NCBI GenBank assembly: GCA_020722485.1
Contig: DYKS01000014.1
Location: forward strand, 1-16,175
Source: Candidatus Elulimicrobium sp.
Lineage (GTDB): Bacteria; Patescibacteriota; Minisyncoccia; Moranbacterales; UBA9337
Direction: 5' to 3'
Length of the DNA: 16,175 nucleotides
This document shows, piece after piece, positions 5,755 to 13,367 of this stretch (the stretch's first letter is position 1; every line of letters starts with the position of its first letter). The position numbers were made by a program, and so were the translations under genes. The notes beneath the pieces were generated by a model. It was given only the letters and a program-made list of their open reading frames with translations, searched no databases and was not told where the DNA came from.

Positions 5755-6694
5755 ACAGATTTTTGCGCGCGAGATAAATTTGTTCTTCGCTTAATTTGCG
5801 ACTAGTTTTGATCATATCGGCGATTAAAGCGAAAACGATAAATTGTAAACCGATAAGCAGCAAGCTGATGCCGGCGAGTAAATAATTTTTATAAGGAGAA
5901 ATTTTTAATTCCGGTAAATAGAAAAACAAAAAAACGATTAAAAGCAAGACGCCGCCAGTAAATAATATTAAGCCGGGAATGCCGAAAAATTTCATTGGTT
6001 TAACATCGCGAATGGCTTTCAGGATAATGCGAAAACTGTTGACGACATAGCGGTAGACGCTTTTAACGACACGTGATTTTCTTTCAGTAAAGTAAGTGAC
6101 TTTGACTGGAATCCATTTGATTTTTAAGTTTTTATCAATAGCGTCAATTATTACTTCTTGGGTATAGGTAAAATCGCCGGGCAAGTTAAGACGGAGAAGA
6201 GTTTCTCGACTGTAAGCGCGAAAACCGCAAGTGAGGTCGTTTATTTTGTAATTAAGAAATTTACTGATTATCCAAGCGGCTAATCGGTTTAAAAAATCTT
6301 TGATCCAAGGAATGTTTTGAGCGCTGTGTTCTCCGAAGCGATTAGCGCTGACCAAATCGGCTTCGCCATTTAAGATCATTTGCGCAAGAAGAGGAATATC
6401 ATTAGTATCAAATTGTCCGTCCGCGTCAATATTTACCATTACATCCGCGCCGTTTTCCAATGCCTTGTAAACAGCGGTGCGAAAAGTGATGCCGATGCCG
6501 CGGTTTAACCGGTGAGAAAAAACACAATCAGCGCCGGCGGTGCGAGCAATTTCTGCTGTGTTGTCTTTTGAACCATCATCAATTACTTGAATGAAAACTT
6601 CATCAAAACCTTTTATTTGTCGAGGAATTTTCTTAATGGTTTGACCAATTTTTTCCGCTTCGTTATAAGCGGGTAAGTTAACTACTAACCGCAT
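5732..6694 (-). CDS. GT2 family glycosyltransferase, DPM1/GtrB-like, two C-terminal membrane helices
   Basis: The 320-residue protein starts with a GT-A fold of family 2: LPAYNEAEKIG (7-17), the nucleotide-binding D39-D40-G-S, and the metal-binding D90-A-D92-G-Q94. Two hydrophobic stretches near residues 245-270 and 280-310 would anchor it in the membrane. That layout fits dolichol- or polyprenyl-phosphate sugar synthases, which charge a lipid carrier with a sugar for later transfer across the membrane. The frame could extend to a TTG at 6733. I prefer the ATG at 6694 because MRLVVNLPAYNEAE begins as family members do. It is the first gene of a two-gene operon with the GT4 gene and follows a promoter at 6777-6806. 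Confidence 0.92.
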   Translation of the reverse strand: MRLVVNLPAYNEAEKIGQTIKKIPRQIKGFDEVFIQVIDDGSKDNTAEIARTAGADCVFSHRLNRGIGITFRTAVYKALENGADVMVNIDADGQFDTNDIPLLAQMILNGEADLVSANRFGEHSAQNIPWIKDFLNRLAAWIISKFLNYKINDLTCGFRAYSRETLLRLNLPGDFTYTQEVIIDAIDKNLKIKWIPVKVTYFTERKSRVVKSVYRYVVNSFRIILKAIRDVKPMKFFGIPGLILFTGGVLLLIVFLFFYLPELKISPYKNYLLAGISLLLIGLQFIVFALIADMIKTSRKLSEEQIYLARKNLYDKKTNR

Positions 6695-6776
6695 AAGTTT
6701 ATTAGTTAAATTATTTATTAGGAATTTAAACAAAAATGAATTTTAAAAATTTAGTCTTTTGATTTGAATTAGTTTA

Positions 6777-6806
6777 ATTTTAGTTTATTTTATTTAAAAG
6801 TGTCAA
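6777..6806 (-). promoter_or_regulatory. Promoter of the glycosyltransferase operon
   Basis: Minus-strand TTGACA (6806-6801), an 18-base spacer and TAAAAT (6782-6777). Transcription should start near 6770, about 75 bases before the GT2 ATG. Its -35 element lies only 15 bases from the -35 element of the divergent acetyl-CoA synthetase promoter. Confidence 0.6.
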
Positions 6807-6821
6807 TTGGTATGAATTATC

Positions 6822-6851
6822 TTGTCTTTTGGTTTTAATTCAGTGTATAAT
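6822..6851 (+). promoter_or_regulatory. Promoter of the acetyl-CoA synthetase gene
   Basis: TTGTCT (6822-6827), an 18-base spacer and a perfect TATAAT (6846-6851), about 36 bases before the ATG. It is back to back with the glycosyltransferase promoter. Confidence 0.62.
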
Positions 6852-6887
6852 GAAAGAAAAAATATTTTAAAAACTTTAAAATAATAA

Positions 6888-8996
6888 ATGGACGACAAAA
6901 AACACAAATTAGAAAAATTTTTTAATCCTCAATCTATAGCCGTAGTGGGCGCGAGCGAAAAAGAAGAAAAAGTAGGAGGCATTATTGCTAAAAATTTACT
7001 TCACTTGGGTTACGCGGGGAAAATTTTTTGGGTTAATCCCAAACATCAGAAACTTTTCGGAGAAAAATGTTATGCTTCTTTGGAAGAAATAAATGAATCA
7101 GTTGACTTAGCCATTATTGCAATTCCAGCAATCGGCGTTAATGATTTAATTTTGCGCGTTGCTGAAAAGATTAAAAATTTCGTAATAATTTCTTCCGGTT
7201 TTTCGGAAACAGGAGAAGAAGGAAAAATGAGAGAAATGGAGTTGGAGAAAATAGCGGAAGAAAAAAATCTCCTAATTTTAGGTCCCAATTGTTTGGGTTT
7301 TCTTAATCCTGCTTTAAAATTAAACGCTTCTTTTGCCACTGGTTTGCCAGCGGTTGGCAGTTTGGCTTTTTTGTCTCAATCCGGAGCGTTGGCGGTAGCA
7401 TTGGCGGATATGGCGGCGCGGGAACGAATCGGTTTTTCTCAAATTATTTCTTTAGGTAATAAAGTTCAGTTAGAAGAAGCTGACGTTTTGGAATATTTAG
7501 CCGAAGATGAAAAGACGCGCGCTGTGGCTGTGTATATGGAAGGAATTAAAGATGGACATAAATTTTTGGATCGCGTAAGCGCCATAGCCGCCAAAAAACC
7601 GATTATCGTTCTCAAACCCGGTCATACAGAAAAATCGCGTCAGGCGGCAGCTTCTCATACGGGCGCTTTGGCGGGAAGCGAGGAAATTTTTCGCGCCGCA
7701 TTTGAAAAAAGCGGTGTCATTCAAGCTGATAATTTGGATAATTTTTTTGCTTTGATAAAAATAGCGTTAACTTATGGAAAAATAAAAAATAATCAAATTA
7801 TCGTTGTTACTAATGCTGGCGGACCCGGAGTTTTGACGGCGGATGCTTTTGTTGATCGAGAAATTGAATTAGCAGAAATTTCTTTAGTTAGTCAAGAAAA
7901 ATTAAAAACTTTTTTACCAGCGGAATCTTCATTAAAAAATCCGATTGACCTTTTAGGCGACGCGCGAGAAGATCGTTGGCGTAAAACTTTTGAAGTTTTG
8001 GCGACAGAAACAGCAGATACAGTTATTTGTGTATTGACACGTCAAGATCAAACACCAGCAGAAGCAATTGCTGAAGAAATAATTAAATTTCAAGAAAAAA
8101 CAGGCAAGAAAACAGTGGCGGTATTTATCGGTGGAGAAAGTTTGGATCAAGCGCGCGATATTTTGCGGTCGGGAAACATTGCTGATTTTAATTCTCCAGA
8201 AACAGCGGTGGAAGCGTTGGATCAGTATTTTCATTGGAGTCAATGGAGTGAAAGACAAATCGAAGAAACATTAAAGGAAAAAATGAAAAAAATAGATTTT
8301 TTTTCCGCCAACAAAGAGCGAAGAAAAAAAGCGTCATTGATTATTCAAAAAGCGTTAGCGGAAAAAAGAAAAGTTTTGTTTTTCGCGGAAGCGGCCGCTT
8401 TAGTAAAACTTTATAAAATAAATCCAGTTTCTTTTTTTACTGCTTTTACAGTGAAAGAATTAACTGATCAGATCACACAATTTCCAGTAGTTTTAAAAAT
8501 TGACAGCGAGCACATATTACATAAAACAGATAAACAAGGAGTGGTTTTAAACATTGAAAACAGTCAACAATTAGAAGAAGCGGCGCAAAAAATGCGAAAA
8601 AATTTTCCGAAAGAAAATTTATTGGTTCAACCGATGCTTCCAATTCAAACGGAATTAATTTTGGGAATTAAAAGAGATTCGGTTTTTGGTTTAGTGGCGG
8701 TGTTGGGACTAGGGGGAATTTATACGGAAATTTTTAAAAAAGCGGATTTTTTTCTGCCGCCATTAAATCGGGAAGAAGCTCAAGAAAAAATTTCTGCGGG
8801 AAGTCTAGGTTTTCTTTTTAAGGAAACGCGCGGGAAAAAGTCGCTTAATATCGAAGAAATTTTTTCAATAATTGAAAATTTAATTTTTTTGGGCGAAGAA
8901 AATTTGGAAATTGCCGAAATTGATATTAATCCGCTTTTAGTGTATAATGATGGCAGGAAAGCGGAAGCGGCGGATATTAAAATTATTTTGAGATAA
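6888..8996 (+). CDS. ADP-forming acetyl-CoA synthetase, fused alpha-beta
   Basis: This 702-residue protein converts acetyl-CoA (or another acyl-CoA) plus ADP and phosphate to the free acid, CoA and ATP. The alpha part has a CoA-binding Rossmann domain (about 8-130: SIAVVGASEKEEKVGGI, LILGPNCLG), then two succinyl-CoA-ligase-like domains. The catalytic histidine carrying the phosphate is H257 in SHTGALAGS. The beta part (about 480-702) is an ATP-grasp domain with the second histidine in ILHKTDKQGV and the closing EIDINPLLV. Fused alpha-beta enzymes of about 700 residues are a usual form; archaea such as Pyrococcus have separate subunits. In fermentative organisms the enzyme makes ATP by substrate-level phosphorylation. 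It has its own promoter. Acyl specificity cannot be read from the sequence. Confidence 0.95.
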   Translation: MDDKKHKLEKFFNPQSIAVVGASEKEEKVGGIIAKNLLHLGYAGKIFWVNPKHQKLFGEKCYASLEEINESVDLAIIAIPAIGVNDLILRVAEKIKNFVIISSGFSETGEEGKMREMELEKIAEEKNLLILGPNCLGFLNPALKLNASFATGLPAVGSLAFLSQSGALAVALADMAARERIGFSQIISLGNKVQLEEADVLEYLAEDEKTRAVAVYMEGIKDGHKFLDRVSAIAAKKPIIVLKPGHTEKSRQAAASHTGALAGSEEIFRAAFEKSGVIQADNLDNFFALIKIALTYGKIKNNQIIVVTNAGGPGVLTADAFVDREIELAEISLVSQEKLKTFLPAESSLKNPIDLLGDAREDRWRKTFEVLATETADTVICVLTRQDQTPAEAIAEEIIKFQEKTGKKTVAVFIGGESLDQARDILRSGNIADFNSPETAVEALDQYFHWSQWSERQIEETLKEKMKKIDFFSANKERRKKASLIIQKALAEKRKVLFFAEAAALVKLYKINPVSFFTAFTVKELTDQITQFPVVLKIDSEHILHKTDKQGVVLNIENSQQLEEAAQKMRKNFPKENLLVQPMLPIQTELILGIKRDSVFGLVAVLGLGGIYTEIFKKADFFLPPLNREEAQEKISAGSLGFLFKETRGKKSLNIEEIFSIIENLIFLGEENLEIAEIDINPLLVYNDGRKAEAADIKIILR

Positions 8997-9022
8997 ATTT
9001 TTTTGATTATTGTTTGTTATCA

Positions 9023-9051
9023 TTGACTTGATTATTGCTAATTTATATTAA
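9023..9051 (+). promoter_or_regulatory. Possible promoter of the receiver-like gene
   Basis: TTGACT (9023-9028) is followed after 17 bases by TATTAA (9046-9051), 26 bases before the ATG at 9077. The -10 match is moderate. Confidence 0.42.
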
Positions 9052-9076
9052 TTATTTAATCACTGAATAAAAAATT

Positions 9077-9649
9077 ATGAACGAAGAAAAAGCTAAAAAA
9101 AATAAAATTCTTATTATTGATGATAATGTGGAAATCAGAAGTATTTATGCTGATAATTTTCAGCAAGCGGGTTTTGAAGTGTTAGAAGGTAATGATGGCG
9201 TGGAGGGTTTGGATTTAGCAACGAAAGAATTACCCGATATTATATTTTCTGGTATTATTATGCCAAGAATGGATGGGTTTATGATGATGGAAGCGTTGAA
9301 AAAAAATATTTCTACCGCGAATATTCCGGTAGTGATTTCTTCGCATATGGGACGAGAAGAAGATCGGAAAAGAGCGGAAGAATTAGGAGCGAAAGATTTT
9401 ATTGTCAATGCCGTTATTTCTCCGAAAGAAGCAGTAGAAAAAATTAAGAAATTAATTTCTTTTAACGAATATTCAATTAAATTAGATCCTCATAATCCAG
9501 AAGTTTCCAAACTGGCGGTGGATTTGGGAATAAGTCCAGATCTTAAATGTCCGAAATGCGGAGGAGATTTGGTTTTGAAAATGGCATTGGAAAATAAAAA
9601 AGAAAAAATTTTACGCGCTAAAGTTGCTTGTTCTCGTTGCGGGGCTTAA
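9077..9649 (+). CDS. Degenerate receiver domain with C-terminal zinc ribbon
   Basis: Residues 10-127 have the response-regulator receiver fold: acidic D15-D16, the PRMDG loop (63-67) and a final helix. The residue that should accept phosphate is Gly59 (FSGIIMP), four positions before the conserved proline, where CheY has Asp57. The conserved Lys-Pro is also lost (N111-A112), while Ser89 stands where Thr is usual. Normal aspartyl phosphorylation is therefore unlikely. After a linker comes a four-cysteine ribbon, C158xxC161 and C185xxC188, ending at the last residue. No DNA-binding or enzymatic output domain is present, and no histidine kinase lies in the window. It may act by protein contact as a pseudo-receiver adaptor. 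A short AT-rich inverted pair (CTTAA/TTAAG near 9653-9668) follows the stop. Confidence 0.9.
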   Translation: MNEEKAKKNKILIIDDNVEIRSIYADNFQQAGFEVLEGNDGVEGLDLATKELPDIIFSGIIMPRMDGFMMMEALKKNISTANIPVVISSHMGREEDRKRAEELGAKDFIVNAVISPKEAVEKIKKLISFNEYSIKLDPHNPEVSKLAVDLGISPDLKCPKCGGDLVLKMALENKKEKILRAKVACSRCGA

Positions 9650-9685
9650 AATCTTAAATTTTTTTAAGTTAGATATTTTTTAAAT

Positions 9686-9723
9686 GCCAACACGCTTTTG
9701 CTTTTTTGTTGGTTAATTTTTTT
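9686..9723 (+). terminator. Weak terminator-like hairpin before recJ
   Basis: CCAACA (9687-9692) pairs with TGTTGG (9707-9712) across a 14-base loop, followed by TTAATTTTTTT. It could partly end the receiver gene transcript. It lies directly against the recJ start at 9724, so it could also influence recJ translation. Confidence 0.35.
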
Positions 9724-11457
9724 ATGTCTTATTTATGGAAAATCAAAAAAGATTCTTTTTCTGTTGAAGAAGTCGCGCACTTGTCAGAATTTTTGCGCGT
9801 TCATCCGGTGATTGCTCGGCTGCTTCTTAAACGCGGTTTGCGCAGTGAACAGAGCGCGACGGATTTTTTATTAGCCGATTATGATCAGGGCATATATGAT
9901 CCTTTTTTGTTTTCTCAAATGGAAAAAGCAGTAGAACGAATTCGAATAGCTAGAGAAAAAGGAGAACGGGTGATGGTATTTGGCGATTATGACGCGGATG
10001 GCATTACTTCCTCAGTGATTTTAAAGAAAACTTTAGATGATTTGGGAGTGGAAAATTTTAATTATATTCCGGATAAAAATAAAGAAGGTTATGGATTAAA
10101 TGTTAACGCTATTCGGGAATTTAAAAAGAAAAATATCAGTCTTATAATCACTGTGGACTGTGGCATTACCGGTGTGGAAGAAACGCGTCAAGCACGTCAG
10201 TTAGGAATAGATGTAATTATTACAGATCATCATCATATTCCGCCGATCTTGCCGGAAGCGGACGCTATTATCAATCCCAAAATAAAAAATTCCGGCTATC
10301 CATTCGCGGATTTGGCGGGGGTGGGAGTGGCTTTTAAATTGGCGCAAGCTATATATCGAAAATTGATGCCAGAAAAAGAAGAACAAACCAAATGGTTTTT
10401 AGATTTAGTTGCTATTGGTACGGTAGCGGATTGCGTTCCGCTTATAGATGAAAATCGGGTATTGGTTAAGTATGGATTAATTGTTCTTTCCAAAACCCGT
10501 CGGGTGGGTTTGGGGGAAATTTTTCAAACCGGACGTATTAGCGTGGATGAAAATAATTTTCCAGATACGCGTAAAATATCCTTCCAAATTGCGCCTCGTA
10601 TCAATGCCGCTGGTCGGATTGATCACGCCGATCTAGCTTATAATTTACTTACTGAGACAGATCGGGCGCGAGCCCGGCTATTCGCCTTGGAAATAGAAGC
10701 GCAAAACAAAAAAAGGCAAAAAGACACTGAACAAGTAGTGAAAGAAATTGAAAAAATCACTCTCAATTCCTTCAAAGACAAAAAATTAATTTTTGCCGTT
10801 TCGCCCCATTTCCCAGTGGGTATTGTGGGTTTAGCGGCTGGAAAAATCGCGGAGAAGTTCGCCTTACCAACGGGAGTTTTTTTTAAAAATGAGAATGAAA
10901 GTAAAGGTTCTTTTCGTAGTGCGCGCGGATTCAATATCATTGAAGCTATTGAAAAGTGCGGCAGTTTATTGGAACGTTATGGAGGACACAGTCAAGCGGC
11001 TGGTGTTTCAGTAAAAAACGAAAATTTAGAGATGTTTTATCAATGCTTAAATGCAATTGTGGAAGAAGAACTTTCTTTGGAAAAAATCGAACCGGAACTA
11101 GAAATAGATTTGGAACTTGCTTGGAATGAAATTAATTTTCAGTTGGCGGACGATTTAAAAAAAATGGAACCATTCGGTGAAGGTAATCCGGTTCCGATTT
11201 TTTTAGCGCGGAATTTAGTAGTACAAGAAGTGAAAAAATTGGGCAATGGAGAAAAACATTTGAAATTATTTTTGCGCGCGCAAAACAACGCGCCGGAAAT
11301 TCGAGAGGCAATTGGTTTTGGTTTAGTGGAGAAATTTTTTACCTTAAAAACTGGAGACAGAGTGGATTTGGTTTTTGAATTAGAAAAGGATCAATGGAAC
11401 GGTCGAGAAAAACTTCAATTAAAAATTAAAGATTTAAAGCTGGCGGAGCGCACGTAA
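9724..11457 (+). CDS. recJ: Single-stranded-DNA exonuclease RecJ
   Basis: RecJ is a 5'-3' exonuclease on single-stranded DNA, used in recombination and mismatch or base-excision repair. From the ATG at 9724 the protein has 577 residues, the length of E. coli RecJ. Catalytic metal motifs of the DHH family are visible: D88-Y-D-A-D-G, VDCGIT, the TDHHH motif with D168-H-H, and GTVADCVPL. The DHHA1 domain carries GGHSQAAG at 420-427, and an OB-fold region follows to the C terminus. The frame could reach back to a TTG at 9706, but those six residues would overlap a hairpin, and MSYLWKIKK is a natural start. No Shine-Dalgarno is seen. It sits in a same-strand run before murB with an 89-base gap. 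Confidence 0.96.
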   Translation: MSYLWKIKKDSFSVEEVAHLSEFLRVHPVIARLLLKRGLRSEQSATDFLLADYDQGIYDPFLFSQMEKAVERIRIAREKGERVMVFGDYDADGITSSVILKKTLDDLGVENFNYIPDKNKEGYGLNVNAIREFKKKNISLIITVDCGITGVEETRQARQLGIDVIITDHHHIPPILPEADAIINPKIKNSGYPFADLAGVGVAFKLAQAIYRKLMPEKEEQTKWFLDLVAIGTVADCVPLIDENRVLVKYGLIVLSKTRRVGLGEIFQTGRISVDENNFPDTRKISFQIAPRINAAGRIDHADLAYNLLTETDRARARLFALEIEAQNKKRQKDTEQVVKEIEKITLNSFKDKKLIFAVSPHFPVGIVGLAAGKIAEKFALPTGVFFKNENESKGSFRSARGFNIIEAIEKCGSLLERYGGHSQAAGVSVKNENLEMFYQCLNAIVEEELSLEKIEPELEIDLELAWNEINFQLADDLKKMEPFGEGNPVPIFLARNLVVQEVKKLGNGEKHLKLFLRAQNNAPEIREAIGFGLVEKFFTLKTGDRVDLVFELEKDQWNGREKLQLKIKDLKLAERT

Positions 11458-11546
11458 AATTATAAATTTATGGTAAAATAAAAGACGAATGAAGACGAAA
11501 TAGAAACGCAAAAGGGTTTGGATATAAAATTTAAACAATTTTTAAA

Positions 11547-12524
11547 ATGTCTATCAAAATTAAAAAAAATGTTTTGTTGGCGCCATTGACCACTTTTAAG
11601 ATCGGCGGACCGGCGCGGTTTTTCATAGAAGCAAGAAACCAAGCGGAGCTTGAAGAGGCTTTGGAATATGCGCGAGAAAACGGGTTGGATTTTTTTGTTT
11701 TAGGCGGTGGCAGTAATTTATTGGTAAGTGACAATGGATTTGAAGGAATGGTGATAAAATTACAAATTGTAAATTGTAAATTACAAGTTAATAAAATTGA
11801 ATGCGGAGCGGGCGCAAACTTGATGACAGTGGTAAAAAAATCCGCGGAACAAGGATTATCTGGTTTAGAGTGGGCGGGGGGTATTCCGGGAACGATTGGT
11901 GGAGCGGTGCGAGGAAACGCTGGAGCTTTTGGCGGAGAGATGAGCCAGTTAGTTGAAAATGTAAAAGTTCTGGAAATTTCCAATTGGTTTTTTAAAGATA
12001 AAAAATTGAAACCTAAATTTCAAAATAAAAATTTTGTGTTGAAAAATTTTACGAATAAACAATGCCAATTTGCTTACAGAGAAAGTATTTTTAAAAAAAA
12101 TAAAAATTTAATAATTTTATCAGCAACTCTATCTTTGCGTTCGGGCAATAAAGAAGAAATCAAGAAAAAAATTCAAGAAATAATTTCTTCGCGCGCGTTT
12201 AAGCAGACAAAAAAGTTCAGTGCTGGTTCCTTTTTTATCAATCCAAAGGTGGATAATTTGGAACTTATTCGCCGATTTGAAACAGAGAAGAAAACAAAAA
12301 GTCGGGACGGAAAATTACCGGCTGGTTGGCTGATTGAAGAAGCGGGTTTGAAAGGAAAAAAAATTGGCGGCGCTCAAGTTAGTAATGAAAATGGCAATTT
12401 TTTAATCAATACTGGACGCGCTACGGCTGAAGATGTTATAATTTTAGCAAGCTTAATTAAGCAAAAAATTCGCTCTCGTTTTGGCGTTCAACTGATAGAG
12501 GAAATACAATATTTGGGTTTTTAA
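11547..12524 (+). CDS. murB: UDP-N-acetylenolpyruvoylglucosamine reductase MurB
   Basis: MurB is the cytoplasmic FAD enzyme that reduces UDP-GlcNAc-enolpyruvate to UDP-N-acetylmuramate with NADPH, the second committed step of peptidoglycan precursor synthesis. FAD-binding motifs are TTFKIGGPARFF (13-24), VLGGGSNLLVSDNGFEG, and GLEWAGGIPGTIGGAVRGNAGAFGGE. The substrate-site YRES matches the YRxS motif. The proton-donor serine is S228 (SAGSFFINP), and the C-terminal catalytic glutamate is about E319. The 325-residue length is normal. A stretch near residues 72-81 (LQIVNCKLQV) comes from a short AT repeat in the DNA at 11760-11787 and looks inserted. The ATG at 11547 lacks a Shine-Dalgarno but fits the family start. 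Confidence 0.96.
   Translation: MSIKIKKNVLLAPLTTFKIGGPARFFIEARNQAELEEALEYARENGLDFFVLGGGSNLLVSDNGFEGMVIKLQIVNCKLQVNKIECGAGANLMTVVKKSAEQGLSGLEWAGGIPGTIGGAVRGNAGAFGGEMSQLVENVKVLEISNWFFKDKKLKPKFQNKNFVLKNFTNKQCQFAYRESIFKKNKNLIILSATLSLRSGNKEEIKKKIQEIISSRAFKQTKKFSAGSFFINPKVDNLELIRRFETEKKTKSRDGKLPAGWLIEEAGLKGKKIGGAQVSNENGNFLINTGRATAEDVIILASLIKQKIRSRFGVQLIEEIQYLGF
11760..11787 (+). repeat. Short AAATTGT-type repeat inside murB
   Basis: Two tandem AAATTGT units at 11764-11777 are flanked by inverted TTACAA (11760-11765) and by a third AAATTACAA at 11778-11786. The run stays in frame and encodes LQIVNCKLQ. Simple AT-rich units like this look like a microsatellite-type insertion tolerated in a surface loop. 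Confidence 0.5.
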
Positions 12525-12591
12525 TTTTTTATAGTTTTTAGTTTTATTTTATAATTTAATAATTTAGTAAAAGTTTAAAAATATTTAAATT

Positions 12592-12945
12592 ATGACAAAT
12601 ATACGTTTATTTTTCAAAGGTGTTAAAATTGATGAACGGACGGAAGAATATATTCGTAAACGATTACAAACTATCGTCAAAATTCTGCCTAAAATTATTT
12701 TGGCGGAAGTGGAGATTGATTTGGATAAAAAAGGAAAGTTTCGAGTAGAAGTGATGGTAAAAACCCCTTATAAACTTTATCGCGCCGAAGAAACTAGCGA
12801 GAGCATTGAAGGATCAGTGGATGTTCTGGAGAATCAGTTAAAGGTTCAGATTCTTCGCGATAAAGATCGTCAATCGTCTTTGGCTAAAAGAGGCGGACGA
12901 TCTATCAAGAAAAAAGTGGTAATTGATGAAAACGCGAGATTTTGA
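12592..12945 (+). CDS. hpf: Ribosome hibernation-promoting factor, short form
   Basis: The 117-residue protein is the HPF/YfiA ribosome-interface fold that binds in the 30S decoding channel and silences ribosomes in starvation. The pattern is beta-alpha-beta-beta-beta-alpha: NIRLFFKGVKIDERTEEYIRKRL, AEVEIDLDKKGKFRVEVMVKTPYKLYRAEE, then an amphipathic helix VDVLENQLKVQILRDKDR. It lacks the extra C-terminal dimer domain of long HPF, so it would follow the short type; a basic tail (RGGRSIKKK) replaces it. It follows murB by 67 bases. A TATAAT at 12550-12555 could be a -10 element, but no good -35 accompanies it. Presence directly before secA may be chance, though both HPF and SecA genes are neighbours in many bacteria. 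Confidence 0.93.
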   Translation: MTNIRLFFKGVKIDERTEEYIRKRLQTIVKILPKIILAEVEIDLDKKGKFRVEVMVKTPYKLYRAEETSESIEGSVDVLENQLKVQILRDKDRQSSLAKRGGRSIKKKVVIDENARF

Positions 12946-13126
12946 TTTTTTTAGAATTTTTGTTCTTGTTTCTTTCGTTTTAATGACAAATTTACTGTAT
13001 GAGTTTGGATTAACAATTTAGGTTTTAGGTCAAGGTCAAACCTTAACGAAAATCAGCATTTTTTTCTTTATCTTTAATCCTTAATTCTCTTTTGAAAAGT
13101 GTCAAGCGTGAGGAAGCGCAGGTTTT

Positions 13127-13155
13127 TTGACGAAGGAGTTTTTGTTTTGTATACT
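13127..13155 (+). promoter_or_regulatory. Likely secA promoter
   Basis: TTGACG (13127-13132), a 17-base spacer and TATACT (13150-13155). Transcription should begin near 13162. A further -10-like GGTAAAAT lies near 13224 without a matching -35. The -35 overlaps the right arm of a GTCAA/TTGAC inverted pair, a possible operator. Confidence 0.58.
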
Positions 13156-13262
13156 TGTAAAGACTTTGCTTGTTAAAAAAATTATTAAGCATTGTTTTTT
13201 ATAAAAGAATAAAGGATATTTGGTAAAATAGTTTTCATTTGGAAATTGTTTTTGTATTTTAA

Positions 13263-13301
13263 GAAAAAAGAATTTCAAAATGTAAATAATGTTAATAAAT
13301 T
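13263..13301. repeat. 39-bp dispersed repeat, copy 2
   Basis: Matches 4591-4629 with 27 identical bases followed by a 12-base part with C/T differences only. It lies in the secA leader, about 70 bases before the start codon. Read on the plus strand it gives KKEFQNVNNVNK, continuing open for a dozen more codons to a TGA. Confidence 0.6.
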
Positions 13302-13367
13302 TCGCGTTTTAGGTATACCAAGTTTGTCAGATTGATAAGATAATTTTTGCGATATCAAAATAAATTT

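Larger units (their letters stand above)
12946..13367. other. Long intergenic region before secA
   Basis: About 420 bases hold no convincing gene. Contents in order: a GGTCAA tandem pair inside an AGGTTT/AAACCT inverted repeat (13020-13043); GTCAA/TTGAC inverted at 13101-13105 and 13127-13131; the secA promoter at 13127-13155; a second copy of the dispersed repeat at 13263-13301. The transcript leader before secA would be about 200 bases. Confidence 0.5.

Noticed and set aside
11531..11983. 150-codon open frame antisense to murB
   Set aside because: Low-complexity, Pro/Ser-rich translation typical of the shadow of a real gene; murB is unmistakable on the plus strand.
13020..13043. Terminator of hpf formed by the AGGTTT/AAACCT inverted repeat
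   Set aside because: The stem is only 6 bp with a 12-base loop and no T run follows.
13081..13150. Small signal-recognition-particle RNA in the secA leader
   Set aside because: A GAGGAAGCG stretch recalls the SRP RNA tip, but the flanking stem and tetraloop cannot be formed.
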